Positions 45,100 to 50,692 of a stretch of DNA of 64,000 nt are shown here, in pieces. A program made the position numbers and the translations under genes. Position 1 is the first letter of the stretch. Each line of letters opens with the position of its first letter. Under the pieces are notes generated by a model. That model saw nothing but the letters and a program-made list of their open reading frames with translations. It was not told where the DNA came from and searched no databases. The stretch is from Veillonella sp. VA139. Lineage in GTDB: Bacteria; Bacillota; Negativicutes; Veillonellales; Veillonellaceae. The DNA is taken from contig NZ_RQVL01000004.1 in NCBI RefSeq assembly GCF_003992005.1, positions 1 through 64,000 on the forward strand. The letters are read 5' to 3'.

Positions 45100-45514
45100 G
45101 AGATTTCACCCAATCCATAATCGCCAAACGTTGTCCGCCATTGGCGTTGGATACTTTGTCAAGTTTAATACTTTCCAAGAACGCCTTAAGTTCTTGCTTA
45201 TCCTCTTTTGTGTCACAAGCTTCTTTGACCGCTGCACGTACTTCTTCAACACTAGGCACATCGACCGGTAACGTTTCTTGCTTAGGTTCTTCTTTCACCA
45301 CTTCAGCTTTCACATCTTCCTCAGAAACTTCTTCTACTTTAGGTTCTGCCTTAGGTTCTGTTTTCTTAGTAGCTTTTGGTTCTTTCTTATGCTCTACAGC
45401 GTTCGCTTCTGGGTACACTTTAGCCATAGGCTCGCCTACAACTTTCTCGTAAACTGCTGTTAATTCTTTCGTTAAATCTGCTGCATCGTTAACTGTGATT
45501 TTTAATTCGATCAT
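45092..45514 (-). CDS. acidic/basic linker-rich phage protein
   Basis: 140 residues from the start at 45514 (MIELKITVNDAADLTKEL), chosen for the GAAAGGAAAG before it. The middle is a repetitive Lys/Glu/Pro linker (KKTEPKAEPKVEEVSEEDVK) and the C-terminus a helical domain (about 90-140). Its role in replication is possible but not shown. It overlaps the DUF2800 gene by 8 bp. Confidence 0.65.
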   Translation of the reverse strand: MIELKITVNDAADLTKELTAVYEKVVGEPMAKVYPEANAVEHKKEPKATKKTEPKAEPKVEEVSEEDVKAEVVKEEPKQETLPVDVPSVEEVRAAVKEACDTKEDKQELKAFLESIKLDKVSNANGGQRLAIMDWVKSRA

Positions 45515-45572
45515 GGTGTTCTTTCCTTTCAGTTTTAAAATGTGATATACTTTAGTTGGAAAACTTGTGATT

Positions 45573-45610
45573 GAGCCTTTCGGTGTTAGCTGCGCCGAGG
45601 GCTCTTTTTT
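45573..45610 (+). terminator. rightward terminator inside the early operon
   Basis: GAGCC plus TTCGGTG pair with CGCCGAG plus GGCTC (one bulged T) and six T follow, so it works on the + strand, opposite to the genes around it. A TATACT -10-like box lies about 25 bp before it, which could give a short + RNA. Confidence 0.6.
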
Positions 45611-45655
45611 ATTGCCCGTTTCCGGGGTACAATCCTGCAATGTTCTCACCCCCCT

Positions 45656-45985
45656 TTAAATGTGCTTGAGGATCATGCGAATTTCTTGGCCCACTAATAA
45701 GCGGTCTTTGAAAGTATCTTGGCTCCGGAAGTCATCCATGTAGACCTCCAGCATTTCACGGTAAATTTCCCCTTTGAACGTAACAGGGATATCCACCTCT
45801 TCACGGTACGGCTTTAGAATCTCTACATCTTTACCAAAGTCATAATCAATATACCCTTTTACCTTCAATTTCCGTTTCTGATTTCTGACCTTATCATTAG
45901 ACCACTCTAGCAGGTCCATCACTTCCTCATTAGTCACTCCGCCAAATTCCTTGTAGACGTTGTACAGTTTTTCTTGTTCCGTCAT
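45656..45985 (-). CDS. winged-helix-like phage protein
   Basis: 109 residues with an N-terminal helix-turn-helix look (VTNEEVMDLLEWSNDKVRNQ then KRKLKVKGYIDYDF) and a helical C-terminus. It may be a small DNA-binding regulator. The family is not recognised. Confidence 0.6.
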   Translation of the reverse strand: MTEQEKLYNVYKEFGGVTNEEVMDLLEWSNDKVRNQKRKLKVKGYIDYDFGKDVEILKPYREEVDIPVTFKGEIYREMLEVYMDDFRSQDTFKDRLLVGQEIRMILKHI

Positions 45986-46030
45986 AGATCGTTCCTCCTT
46001 TTCTTCTTTGGTTTTAAATGTAAGCTAATT

Positions 46031-46339
46031 TCATTCTTTCACCGCCCTAACCTTTAAGGTCATTCCTGGGTGGATGATGCCGTTGTGAAGGTTATTCTTC
46101 CGAATGATTTCGGATACCGTTTGCCGTACGTCTTCCGTTTCCCCCACGGCGTCCTTAGCGATACCCCAGAGAGTATCTCCTTGCTGCACAATGACGTCAC
46201 GTTCCTCGTACTCTACAATATTGGTAGGAAACGCCGCTCGGAACAGTGTAACTGCAAGGACTGATACTAGAGCCACCGCTGCTACTCGATCCCAGTAAAT
46301 GACGTATTTAGTTTTCTTCGTTTTCCGTTTCGGTCTCAT
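46031..46339 (-). CDS. membrane-anchored LysM protein (YneA-like architecture)
   Basis: About 102 residues from the start at 46339 (MRPKRKTKK, with GGAGAG upstream). One membrane helix (about 16-34, VAAVALVSVLAVTLFRAAF) and a C-terminal LysM domain (VIVQQGDTLWGIAKDAVGET near 46-65). The architecture equals YneA-type cell-division suppressors, so it may slow host division, but no data support that here. It overlaps the upstream gene. Confidence 0.65.
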   Translation of the reverse strand: MRPKRKTKKTKYVIYWDRVAAVALVSVLAVTLFRAAFPTNIVEYEERDVIVQQGDTLWGIAKDAVGETEDVRQTVSEIIRKNNLHNGIIHPGMTLKVRAVKE

Positions 46340-46559
46340 CGCTCCACTCTCCGTCATAAACCGCACAGTAGTATTGGTGTTTCAGCACCTTAAATTCATC
46401 AATAGAAATCACCATTGATAACTCCTTAAGCACCTCATAGGCACGTTGTGCGTAGAAGTCGTACTCTTCCATATTTGTACCGCCGTGCTCGTACATTTCT
46501 TTCAGACTTGTCTTAAGGTCACATCGCAACGCATATTCCGCATAATCGTAAAAGTCCAT
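46308..46559 (-). CDS. phage early hypothetical protein
   Basis: 83 residues beginning MDFYDYAEYALRCDLKTSLK; acidic and aromatic-rich, ending DETETENEEN. Family not recognised. It overlaps the LysM gene by about 30 bp and so belongs to the same operon. Confidence 0.55.
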   Translation of the reverse strand: MDFYDYAEYALRCDLKTSLKEMYEHGGTNMEEYDFYAQRAYEVLKELSMVISIDEFKVLKHQYYCAVYDGEWSDETETENEEN

Positions 46560-46569
46560 TATTTCCTCC

Positions 46570-46938
46570 TCATCTGCCCAACCACAACAGGATGAGCGCC
46601 ATAACTAATAGTGCCAGCACTGTAGCACCTACCGTGAATATTGTTGAAAGACGTACCGCTTCATCGCTAAGCCCTTGCAGTTCAAATTGTTGGCGCTTTT
46701 GTTCACGTAGTTTTCGCCGTAACGCTTGCCTATCTTCCTCACCTTCTAAAATCTCCGCCTGCTTGCGTTTTTCTTCTGCAAGGGCTCGTTGCACTGCATA
46801 CAGGTCATCTTTTGCTTGTAGCACATCGTGCTTTTTCTTTTCTACTTGAGCGTGCTTTTGCAGAATATTTTGAAGTTCTGTGTCTACAATCGCAGCGCCT
46901 TTGTAACGCTTGGATGCGTTTTTGTGTTTTCTTGCCAT
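46570..46938 (-). CDS. coiled-coil protein with C-terminal membrane helix
   Basis: 122 residues: a highly charged coiled coil (about 20-90, rich in Lys, Glu and Gln) followed by one membrane helix (about 100-119, TIFTVGATVLALLVMALILL). A tail-anchored phage protein of unknown role. It abuts the excisionase-like gene. Confidence 0.6.
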   Translation of the reverse strand: MARKHKNASKRYKGAAIVDTELQNILQKHAQVEKKKHDVLQAKDDLYAVQRALAEEKRKQAEILEGEEDRQALRRKLREQKRQQFELQGLSDEAVRLSTIFTVGATVLALLVMALILLWLGR

Positions 46939-47136
46939 TTATCGCACCCCTTGTCTCATTTTGCACTTATTCCTAAGCCACTCATTGAGTGACTCCAAGT
47001 GCACTAAGCTCTTACCTTTTTTTGCGCCTATTTTCATGCTAGGGAAGTCGTATTCCTCGGACCATGCTTGCATTTGGTCGTAGGACACAGATGCAAGGTC
47101 TGCCGCTTCCTGTAATGTGATGCAAATCTTATTCAT
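46939..47136 (-). CDS. excisionase-like MerR-type HTH protein
   Basis: 65 residues. ITLQEAADLASVSYDQMQAW near 6-25 is a winged-helix start as in Xis/MerR-type small DNA-binding proteins. It is the best candidate in the leftward early operon for a directionality factor or regulator. Confidence 0.65.
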   Translation of the reverse strand: MNKICITLQEAADLASVSYDQMQAWSEEYDFPSMKIGAKKGKSLVHLESLNEWLRNKCKMRQGVR

Positions 47137-47145
47137 ACTTACCTC

Positions 47146-47352
47146 CTACAACTCATCTTCCCGAGGATCCTTGTCGAAGTTGCCGAGTTTGAACAGTAAT
47201 TGAGCTACAGCCATAGCTGCTATATACTGCTCCAAGTGTTTTGGCACCTCTGTGACAACTGCTAGCGCGTAGCTTAGTTCAGCTGCATCGAGGGATTTAA
47301 GGTATAGGCACTCCAAATACTGATTCTGAATCGGTGTTAAACCCGGTAGCAT
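47146..47352 (-). CDS. small phage hypothetical protein
   Basis: 68 residues, helical, MLPGLTPIQNQYLECLYLKS at the start, acidic end. Good spacing in the operon; family not recognised. Confidence 0.5.
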   Translation of the reverse strand: MLPGLTPIQNQYLECLYLKSLDAAELSYALAVVTEVPKHLEQYIAAMAVAQLLFKLGNFDKDPREDEL

Positions 47353-47406
47353 TAATGATTACTCCTTCCTTCTTGTGCTATAATCACCTTGAAAGGAGGT
47401 GATTAT

Positions 47407-47730
47407 ATGAAATACTCAACTACTATTTATAAAGTTCTTATGTCTATAGACGTCGCATTTGAAAATAATATTCCGCCTTATGAAACGTTTGACTTGGAAA
47501 AAATTGGAATATCTTATAAACGGCTATGCGTTATTTTGAAAAGTCTTTACGAATCTGGTTATATAGACGGCATCGCATTTATAGAATGTATTGGGGAGGA
47601 AATCCCAGACTTTAAACTATGCGGGTGTCATTTAACTATGGACGGTATGTTATACCTAGAGAATAATTCTACGATGAAACAGGCCTATAGAGTTCTAAAG
47701 GAAGCCAAAGATTGGATTCCCGGCTTTTAA
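47407..47730 (+). CDS. YjcQ-family protein on the opposite strand
   Basis: 107 residues from the start at 47407, chosen because a near-perfect AAAGGAGGTGAT precedes it; an upstream TTG frame only adds the RBS codons. The sequence (GYIDGIAFIECIGEEIPDFK, then GCHLTMDGMLYLENNSTMKQ) fits YjcQ, a winged-helix phage protein. It is the only rightward gene within the leftward early operon and may be an inserted moron. Confidence 0.8.
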   Translation: MKYSTTIYKVLMSIDVAFENNIPPYETFDLEKIGISYKRLCVILKSLYESGYIDGIAFIECIGEEIPDFKLCGCHLTMDGMLYLENNSTMKQAYRVLKEAKDWIPGF

Positions 47731-47924
47731 GACATCCTATACCTATATTTGATTTCAATCTGAATTAGTTCTAGTAGTGTTTTTGCATCTGACTGCGAAA
47801 GCCCTACTTTATTGCGTTCTAAATCATCAACAAAATTTAGGGATATCTGTTGCAATTCTATATATTTCTGTTTGTCGTTTTTTGTAATGAGCCTCTCTTG
47901 CAGGGGCTCTTTTTCTATATCCAA
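47727..47924 (-). CDS. small phage hypothetical protein
   Basis: 65 residues, helical, basic and acidic in blocks; start MDIEKEPLQERLITKNDKQK. It overlaps the end of the YjcQ-like gene by 4 bp tail to tail. Family not recognised. Confidence 0.5.
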   Translation of the reverse strand: MDIEKEPLQERLITKNDKQKYIELQQISLNFVDDLERNKVGLSQSDAKTLLELIQIEIKYRYRMS

Positions 47925-47936
47925 ATCTTCACCTCT

Positions 47937-48119
47937 TCACAGTAACTCATCAATTGTGCAATGCAAGTAATCTGCTATCGCCTTTACATTCCCCAATTTT
48001 GGGTCGGATACTCTCCAGTGGGATATGCTCCCTACTGAAAGATTTGCCGCTCGTTCAAGTTTGGCAATACTGATGCCTTTCGCCTTACATTTCTTTTTAA
48101 CGTTTTCGTATATATTCAT
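47937..48119 (-). CDS. XRE-family HTH regulator
   Basis: 60 residues, a bare Cro/CI-type helix-turn-helix: KGISIAKLERAANLSVGSIS then HWRVSDPKLGNVKAIADYLH. It ends CTIDELL. CRISPR spacer 6 resembles 47947-47984, which encodes KAIADYLHCTIDE; the spacer encodes KEVADCLGCTIDE, so it targets a relative of this gene. The array promoter lies directly upstream on the other strand. Confidence 0.85.
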   Translation of the reverse strand: MNIYENVKKKCKAKGISIAKLERAANLSVGSISHWRVSDPKLGNVKAIADYLHCTIDELL

Positions 48120-48152
48120 TCCTTTAACTTCCTTTTTCGCTGAAAGTATTCA

Positions 48153-48182
48153 TTGACTTATGAGCGTATTCAAGCCTATAAT
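48153..48182 (+). promoter_or_regulatory. sigma-70-type promoter of the CRISPR array
   Basis: TTGACT (48153-48158), an 18-bp spacer and TATAAT (48177-48182). The expected start near 48190 is about 15 bp before the first repeat. The next + strand gene begins only at 49094, so the array is its natural product. Confidence 0.7.
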
Positions 48183-48203
48183 CAAATTAAATAGTTTCTC
48201 CTT

Positions 48204-48648
48204 CCGATTCTTATACTCCCCATTGCGGGGACGGAAACTGGTACATCTCATCGAACACATATATTTCACCTTCTTTCGAATTACTCCCCCATTACGGGGA
48301 CGGAAACATAACTAAGTCTATTACTTTACTCATTTTTTCTACCTTTCTAACAATCTCCCCATTGCGGGGACGGAAACGCCTTAACTAAAATGTGACCTTT
48401 TAAAATTTTAGAATTACTTCCCCATTGCGGGGACGGAAACACGTATTCATCATCGCTAGCATTCACACGTACGACCTTTAGAATTACCCCCATCGTGGGG
48501 ACGGAAACCCTAGGCATATATACCAGGCATTTTCATTACTAACTTTAGAATTACCCCCATTGCGGGGACGGAAACTCATCAATAGTGCAGCCAAGGCAAT
48601 CTGCTACCTCCTTCTTTAGAAGTACTTCCCCATTGCGGGGACTGAAAC
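48204..48648 (+). CRISPR. cas-less mini-CRISPR array, 7 repeats, 6 spacers
   Basis: Seven repeats of 33-35 bp end at 48238, 48307, 48377, 48440, 48508, 48575 and 48648. The conserved core is CCCCATTGCGGGG followed by ACGGAAAC; the left part is close to CTTTAGAATTAC but degenerate in repeats 1 and 3. The last repeat has a changed tail (ACTGAAAC), as at a trailer end. Spacers are 34, 35, 28, 35, 34 and 38 bp. Five match genes in this prophage. The hairpin plus 8-base tail resembles type III-A repeats. No cas gene is visible in 64 kb. Confidence 0.93.
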
Positions 48649-48691
48649 TCTGCGTCTCGTGATTGTGTGTTCATGGTTGTGGTTCTCCTTT

Positions 48692-48707
48692 TTCGCATTT
48701 ATGCGAA
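48692..48707. promoter_or_regulatory. operator-like palindrome downstream of the Cro-like gene
   Basis: TTCGCATTTATGCGAA, close to a second copy at 48944-48959. Both have TTCGCA-N4-TGCGA. Confidence 0.6.
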
Positions 48708-48917
48708 TTACAAAGCAAAAAAAATCGAATTAATATCTTCACTATTAAGTTGTAACTCCTTGGCGATAGATTGCACTTCTGCAACAGTAAAACTATCTCC
48801 GCCAGAATTTAGTTTTCGATAGATGGTAGAGCGGTCTACTCCAATTCTTTCCGACATTTCAGAAATAGAGAGTTCATTCTCAACCATCTTTCCTTTTAAT
48901 TTAGGGATGTTTACCAT
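48708..48917 (-). CDS. Cro-like HTH regulator
   Basis: 69 residues from the start at 48917 (MVNIPKLKGKMVENELSISE), chosen for the AAAGGAG upstream; helix-turn-helix about 18-38 with MSERIGVDRSTIYRKLNSGG. Divergent from the CI-like gene at 49094, with a strong promoter between, so it is probably the lytic-side repressor. Confidence 0.82.
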   Translation of the reverse strand: MVNIPKLKGKMVENELSISEMSERIGVDRSTIYRKLNSGGDSFTVAEVQSIAKELQLNSEDINSIFFAL

Positions 48918-48943
48918 ATTTAACTCCTTTCTTTTTTTAATAA

Positions 48944-48959
48944 TTCGCACTTATGCGAC
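48944..48959. promoter_or_regulatory. operator-like palindrome in the Cro-like gene leader
   Basis: TTCGCACTTATGCGAC, the partner of 48692-48707; a third half-site TATGCGAC follows at 48963. It overlaps the expected start of the leftward transcript. Confidence 0.6.
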
Positions 48960-48970
48960 CCTATGCGACT

Positions 48971-48999
48971 ATAATACTACACAGCAACACACATGTCAA
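48971..48999 (-). promoter_or_regulatory. leftward early promoter
   Basis: On the - strand TTGACA (48999-48994), a 17-bp spacer and TATTAT (48976-48971). It drives the Cro-like gene and probably the leftward early operon. Confidence 0.75.
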
Positions 49000-49007
49000 T
49001 AATTTTT

Positions 49008-49069
49008 TTGCACATTTGCAAATTTATTTATATAATACTGTTGCATATTTGCAATTTTAATATTATAAT
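49008..49069 (+). promoter_or_regulatory. tandem CI-gene promoters with two operators
   Basis: Two palindromes TTGCA-N4-TGCAA (49008-49021 and 49041-49054). Each begins with a -35-like TTGCAC or TTGCAT followed after 17 bp by TATAAT (49031-49036, 49064-49069). The repressor at 49094 probably binds here and controls itself. Confidence 0.65.
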
Positions 49070-49093
49070 TAGTACAAAGAAAGGAAGGTTACT

Positions 49094-49447
49094 ATGAAAA
49101 TCGGCGAAATTATAAAACACAGGAGAAAAGAATTGGGGATGAGTGTTGATGAATTAGCGGCTAAATTAGGAAAAAATAGGGCCACTGTTTACAGATATGA
49201 AAACGGCGATATCGAAAGCCTGCCACTAACTGTGCTAGAGCCTTTAGCCAAAGCACTCCATACTTCACCTGGGGAGTTAATTCAAGAAAGTAACTCCGAA
49301 TATTACACTTCTCCACAAGTCAACTTCAGGGCAGAATACGCACGTGTAAACGAAGGTATCCTACTGGATGCATCAAAAGATCTAACCGATGAAGAGTTAG
49401 AATCTGTGATTAACATAGTCAATCAATTACGAAACAAGGGGAGATAA
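49094..49447 (+). CDS. CI-like XRE-family repressor
   Basis: 117 residues: a helix-turn-helix (about 1-60, MKIGEIIKHRRKELGMSVDE then LAAKLGKNRATVYRYENGD) and a helical C-terminal part ending LRNKGR, without a LexA-type peptidase domain. GAAAGGAAGG lies before ATG. The adjacent ImmA-type metallopeptidase remnant suggests that induction once used proteolysis of this repressor. Confidence 0.87.
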   Translation: MKIGEIIKHRRKELGMSVDELAAKLGKNRATVYRYENGDIESLPLTVLEPLAKALHTSPGELIQESNSEYYTSPQVNFRAEYARVNEGILLDASKDLTDEELESVINIVNQLRNKGR

Positions 49448-49691
49448 TTATATATAACATCCCGATCATATACCACAACCTACCACAGTCGGTGAATGCG
49501 CCCCTGTGCACATCAGAGGACACCGACCTATCGAGGTGTTACGTGAAAGCATGGCACATGAGATATGCCACATTGCAGAAGGGCACTTCACATCAGAGCA
49601 ACATGCCAGTGTGATAGAGGCTCTACTGCATAGCAATGAAGTAGGGTTCAATGAAGAGGAAATAAACTTCTTTTACCATTATGCTGAATAA
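49447..49691 (+). pseudogene. broken ImmA/IrrE-type metallopeptidase gene
   Basis: Directly after the repressor stop, one frame reads NIPIIYHNLPQSVNAPLC, a typical ImmA start without a good start codon. A second frame continues RGHRPIEVLRESMAHEICHI then AEGHF, with the HExxH zinc site. The two parts lie in different frames, and residues usually found between them are missing. An internal ATG at 49506 has no RBS. It is probably inactive, so SOS-linked repressor cleavage may be lost. Confidence 0.7.
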
Positions 49692-49748
49692 GGCAATCCC
49701 GCTCGATTTTGTTGACGCCAACAAAATGCAAATAAATCAAGTTTTATA

Positions 49749-49822
49749 AATAAAAAAATCCCCCACTCCACGGTAATGGAATGGGGGGCTTAGTACACAC
49801 AATAGGAGCGTGTATCACAACC
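49749..49822. repeat. duplicated terminator-plus-tail element, copy 1
   Basis: AATAAAAAAATCCCCCACTC, a hairpin with ATGGAATGGGGG, then TACACACAATAGGAGCGTG and CACAACC. A second copy is at 50573-50640. The hairpin has its T-run on the - strand. Confidence 0.75.
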
Positions 49823-49997
49823 AATACTAACGCAACCTATATAAGGAGATAAAAAATAAGCTGACCCTAGGGGCTTGAGATTTCTAAGATTCTATCCTAC
49901 TCCCATTCGGGAACCCAGCCTTGCTCCTTCACAAGTCAACTTTACTATAATATACACCAAAATATTATTTTTTTCTATAAATTCTTTCATTTCCCCC

Positions 49998-50026
49998 TTG
50001 ACTTTATACACTAATTAGTGTATAAT
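49998..50026 (+). promoter_or_regulatory. strong promoter containing a 20-bp perfect palindrome
   Basis: TTGACT, 17-bp spacer, TATAAT (50021-50026). The palindrome TATACACTAATTAGTGTATA (50005-50024) fills the spacer and overlaps the -10, an ideal operator. It drives the small gene at 50052, likely in a repressor-controlled way. The 49823-49997 stretch before it holds nothing else recognisable. Confidence 0.8.
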
Positions 50027-50051
50027 ATAAGCATAGAGAGGAGGTGAAATA

Positions 50052-50174
50052 ATGAACTTTGATAAGAATGATATTGAGTGGCTCATCGGATGGCTAGTAA
50101 TGATTTACTTACACTACGATAGCAAAAAGAAAAAAGCCCCTAAGAAGAAATCCACCAAGAAATCTAAGAAATAG
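50052..50174 (+). CDS. small membrane peptide with poly-Lys tail (40 aa)
   Basis: 40 residues: MNFDKNDIEWLIGWLVMIYL is a short membrane segment and the tail is almost all lysine (KKKKAPKKKSTKKSKK). The RBS GAGGAGGTG and the regulated promoter at 49998 show that it is a real gene. Function unknown; a membrane or nucleic-acid-binding role fits. Confidence 0.75.
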   Translation: MNFDKNDIEWLIGWLVMIYLHYDSKKKKAPKKKSTKKSKK

Positions 50175-50242
50175 GGACTTAAATACAGGCGGAGGCGAAA
50201 GCCTCCCAACCTGTATGTATTATACCACAAAGGAGAGATACA

Positions 50243-50374
50243 ATGAAACAATATTTACCAATGATTGTATTGGCAATTGCTATGACTTTTATTTTTGATT
50301 GGAACAAGCATATGATTGAAGTTGCTTTGTTCTATGCTGTTTGGGGTTTTATCATGGGAAGGATGAAAAAATAA
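50243..50374 (+). CDS. small membrane protein (43 aa)
   Basis: 43 residues starting MKQYLPMIVLAIAMTFIFDW, then VALFYAVWGFIMGRMKK: two short hydrophobic helices. AAAGGAGAG lies before ATG, and the stop overlaps the next start (TAATG), so it is cotranslated with the HTH gene. A GGAGGC-GAAA-GCCTCC hairpin lies upstream (50190-50205). Function unknown. Confidence 0.7.
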   Translation: MKQYLPMIVLAIAMTFIFDWNKHMIEVALFYAVWGFIMGRMKK

Positions 50375-50577
50375 TGAATGTACTACATGAGGTCTTAACA
50401 TTAAAAGAAGCGGCTGAACTTTGGCATGTTTCCGTCGATACATTAAAGCAAAAATGCATCGGCAGGGTAAAAGGGGATTTGGCTTTCACCCAAGAAGAAT
50501 GTCGCCAATCTGGCAAGACGTGGCTTGTTACCCGCGAAGCCATGGTTCGCTTATACGGAGAAGCACCACAACAATAA
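50374..50577 (+). CDS. excisionase-like helix-turn-helix protein
   Basis: 67 residues: MNVLHEVLTLKEAAELWHVS then VDTLKQKCIGRVKGDLAFTQ is a winged-helix start; it ends RLYGEAPQQ. It sits 115 bp before the integrase, so it may be the directionality factor. A decayed relative of its 3' end lies outside attR at 52239-52325. Confidence 0.72.
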   Translation: MNVLHEVLTLKEAAELWHVSVDTLKQKCIGRVKGDLAFTQEECRQSGKTWLVTREAMVRLYGEAPQQ

Positions 50578-50640
50578 AAAAATCCCCCACTCCGATGGAA
50601 TGGGGGAACAGTACACACAATAGGAGCGTGCACCACAACC
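50573..50640. repeat. duplicated terminator-plus-tail element, copy 2
   Basis: Same layout as 49749-49822: AATAAAAAAATCCCCCACTC, hairpin with ATGGAATGGGGG, then TACACACAATAGGAGCGTG and CACAACC. The T-run points left, protecting the upstream gene or stopping leftward transcripts. Confidence 0.75.
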
Positions 50641-50692
50641 TCTACTATTATAGCACGTTCCTTCGTATTTGACCACGAAAGGAGCTATATTT

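Noticed and set aside
48308..48342. Spacer 2 as a match to the primase N-terminus (EKM, DL shared)
   Set aside because: The codons differ and one codon is inserted; similarity is too weak.
48204..48648. The repeats as operators or tandem regulatory sites
   Set aside because: The 33-35 bp units with 28-38 bp unique spacers, and spacer translations equal to phage proteins, fit a CRISPR array only.
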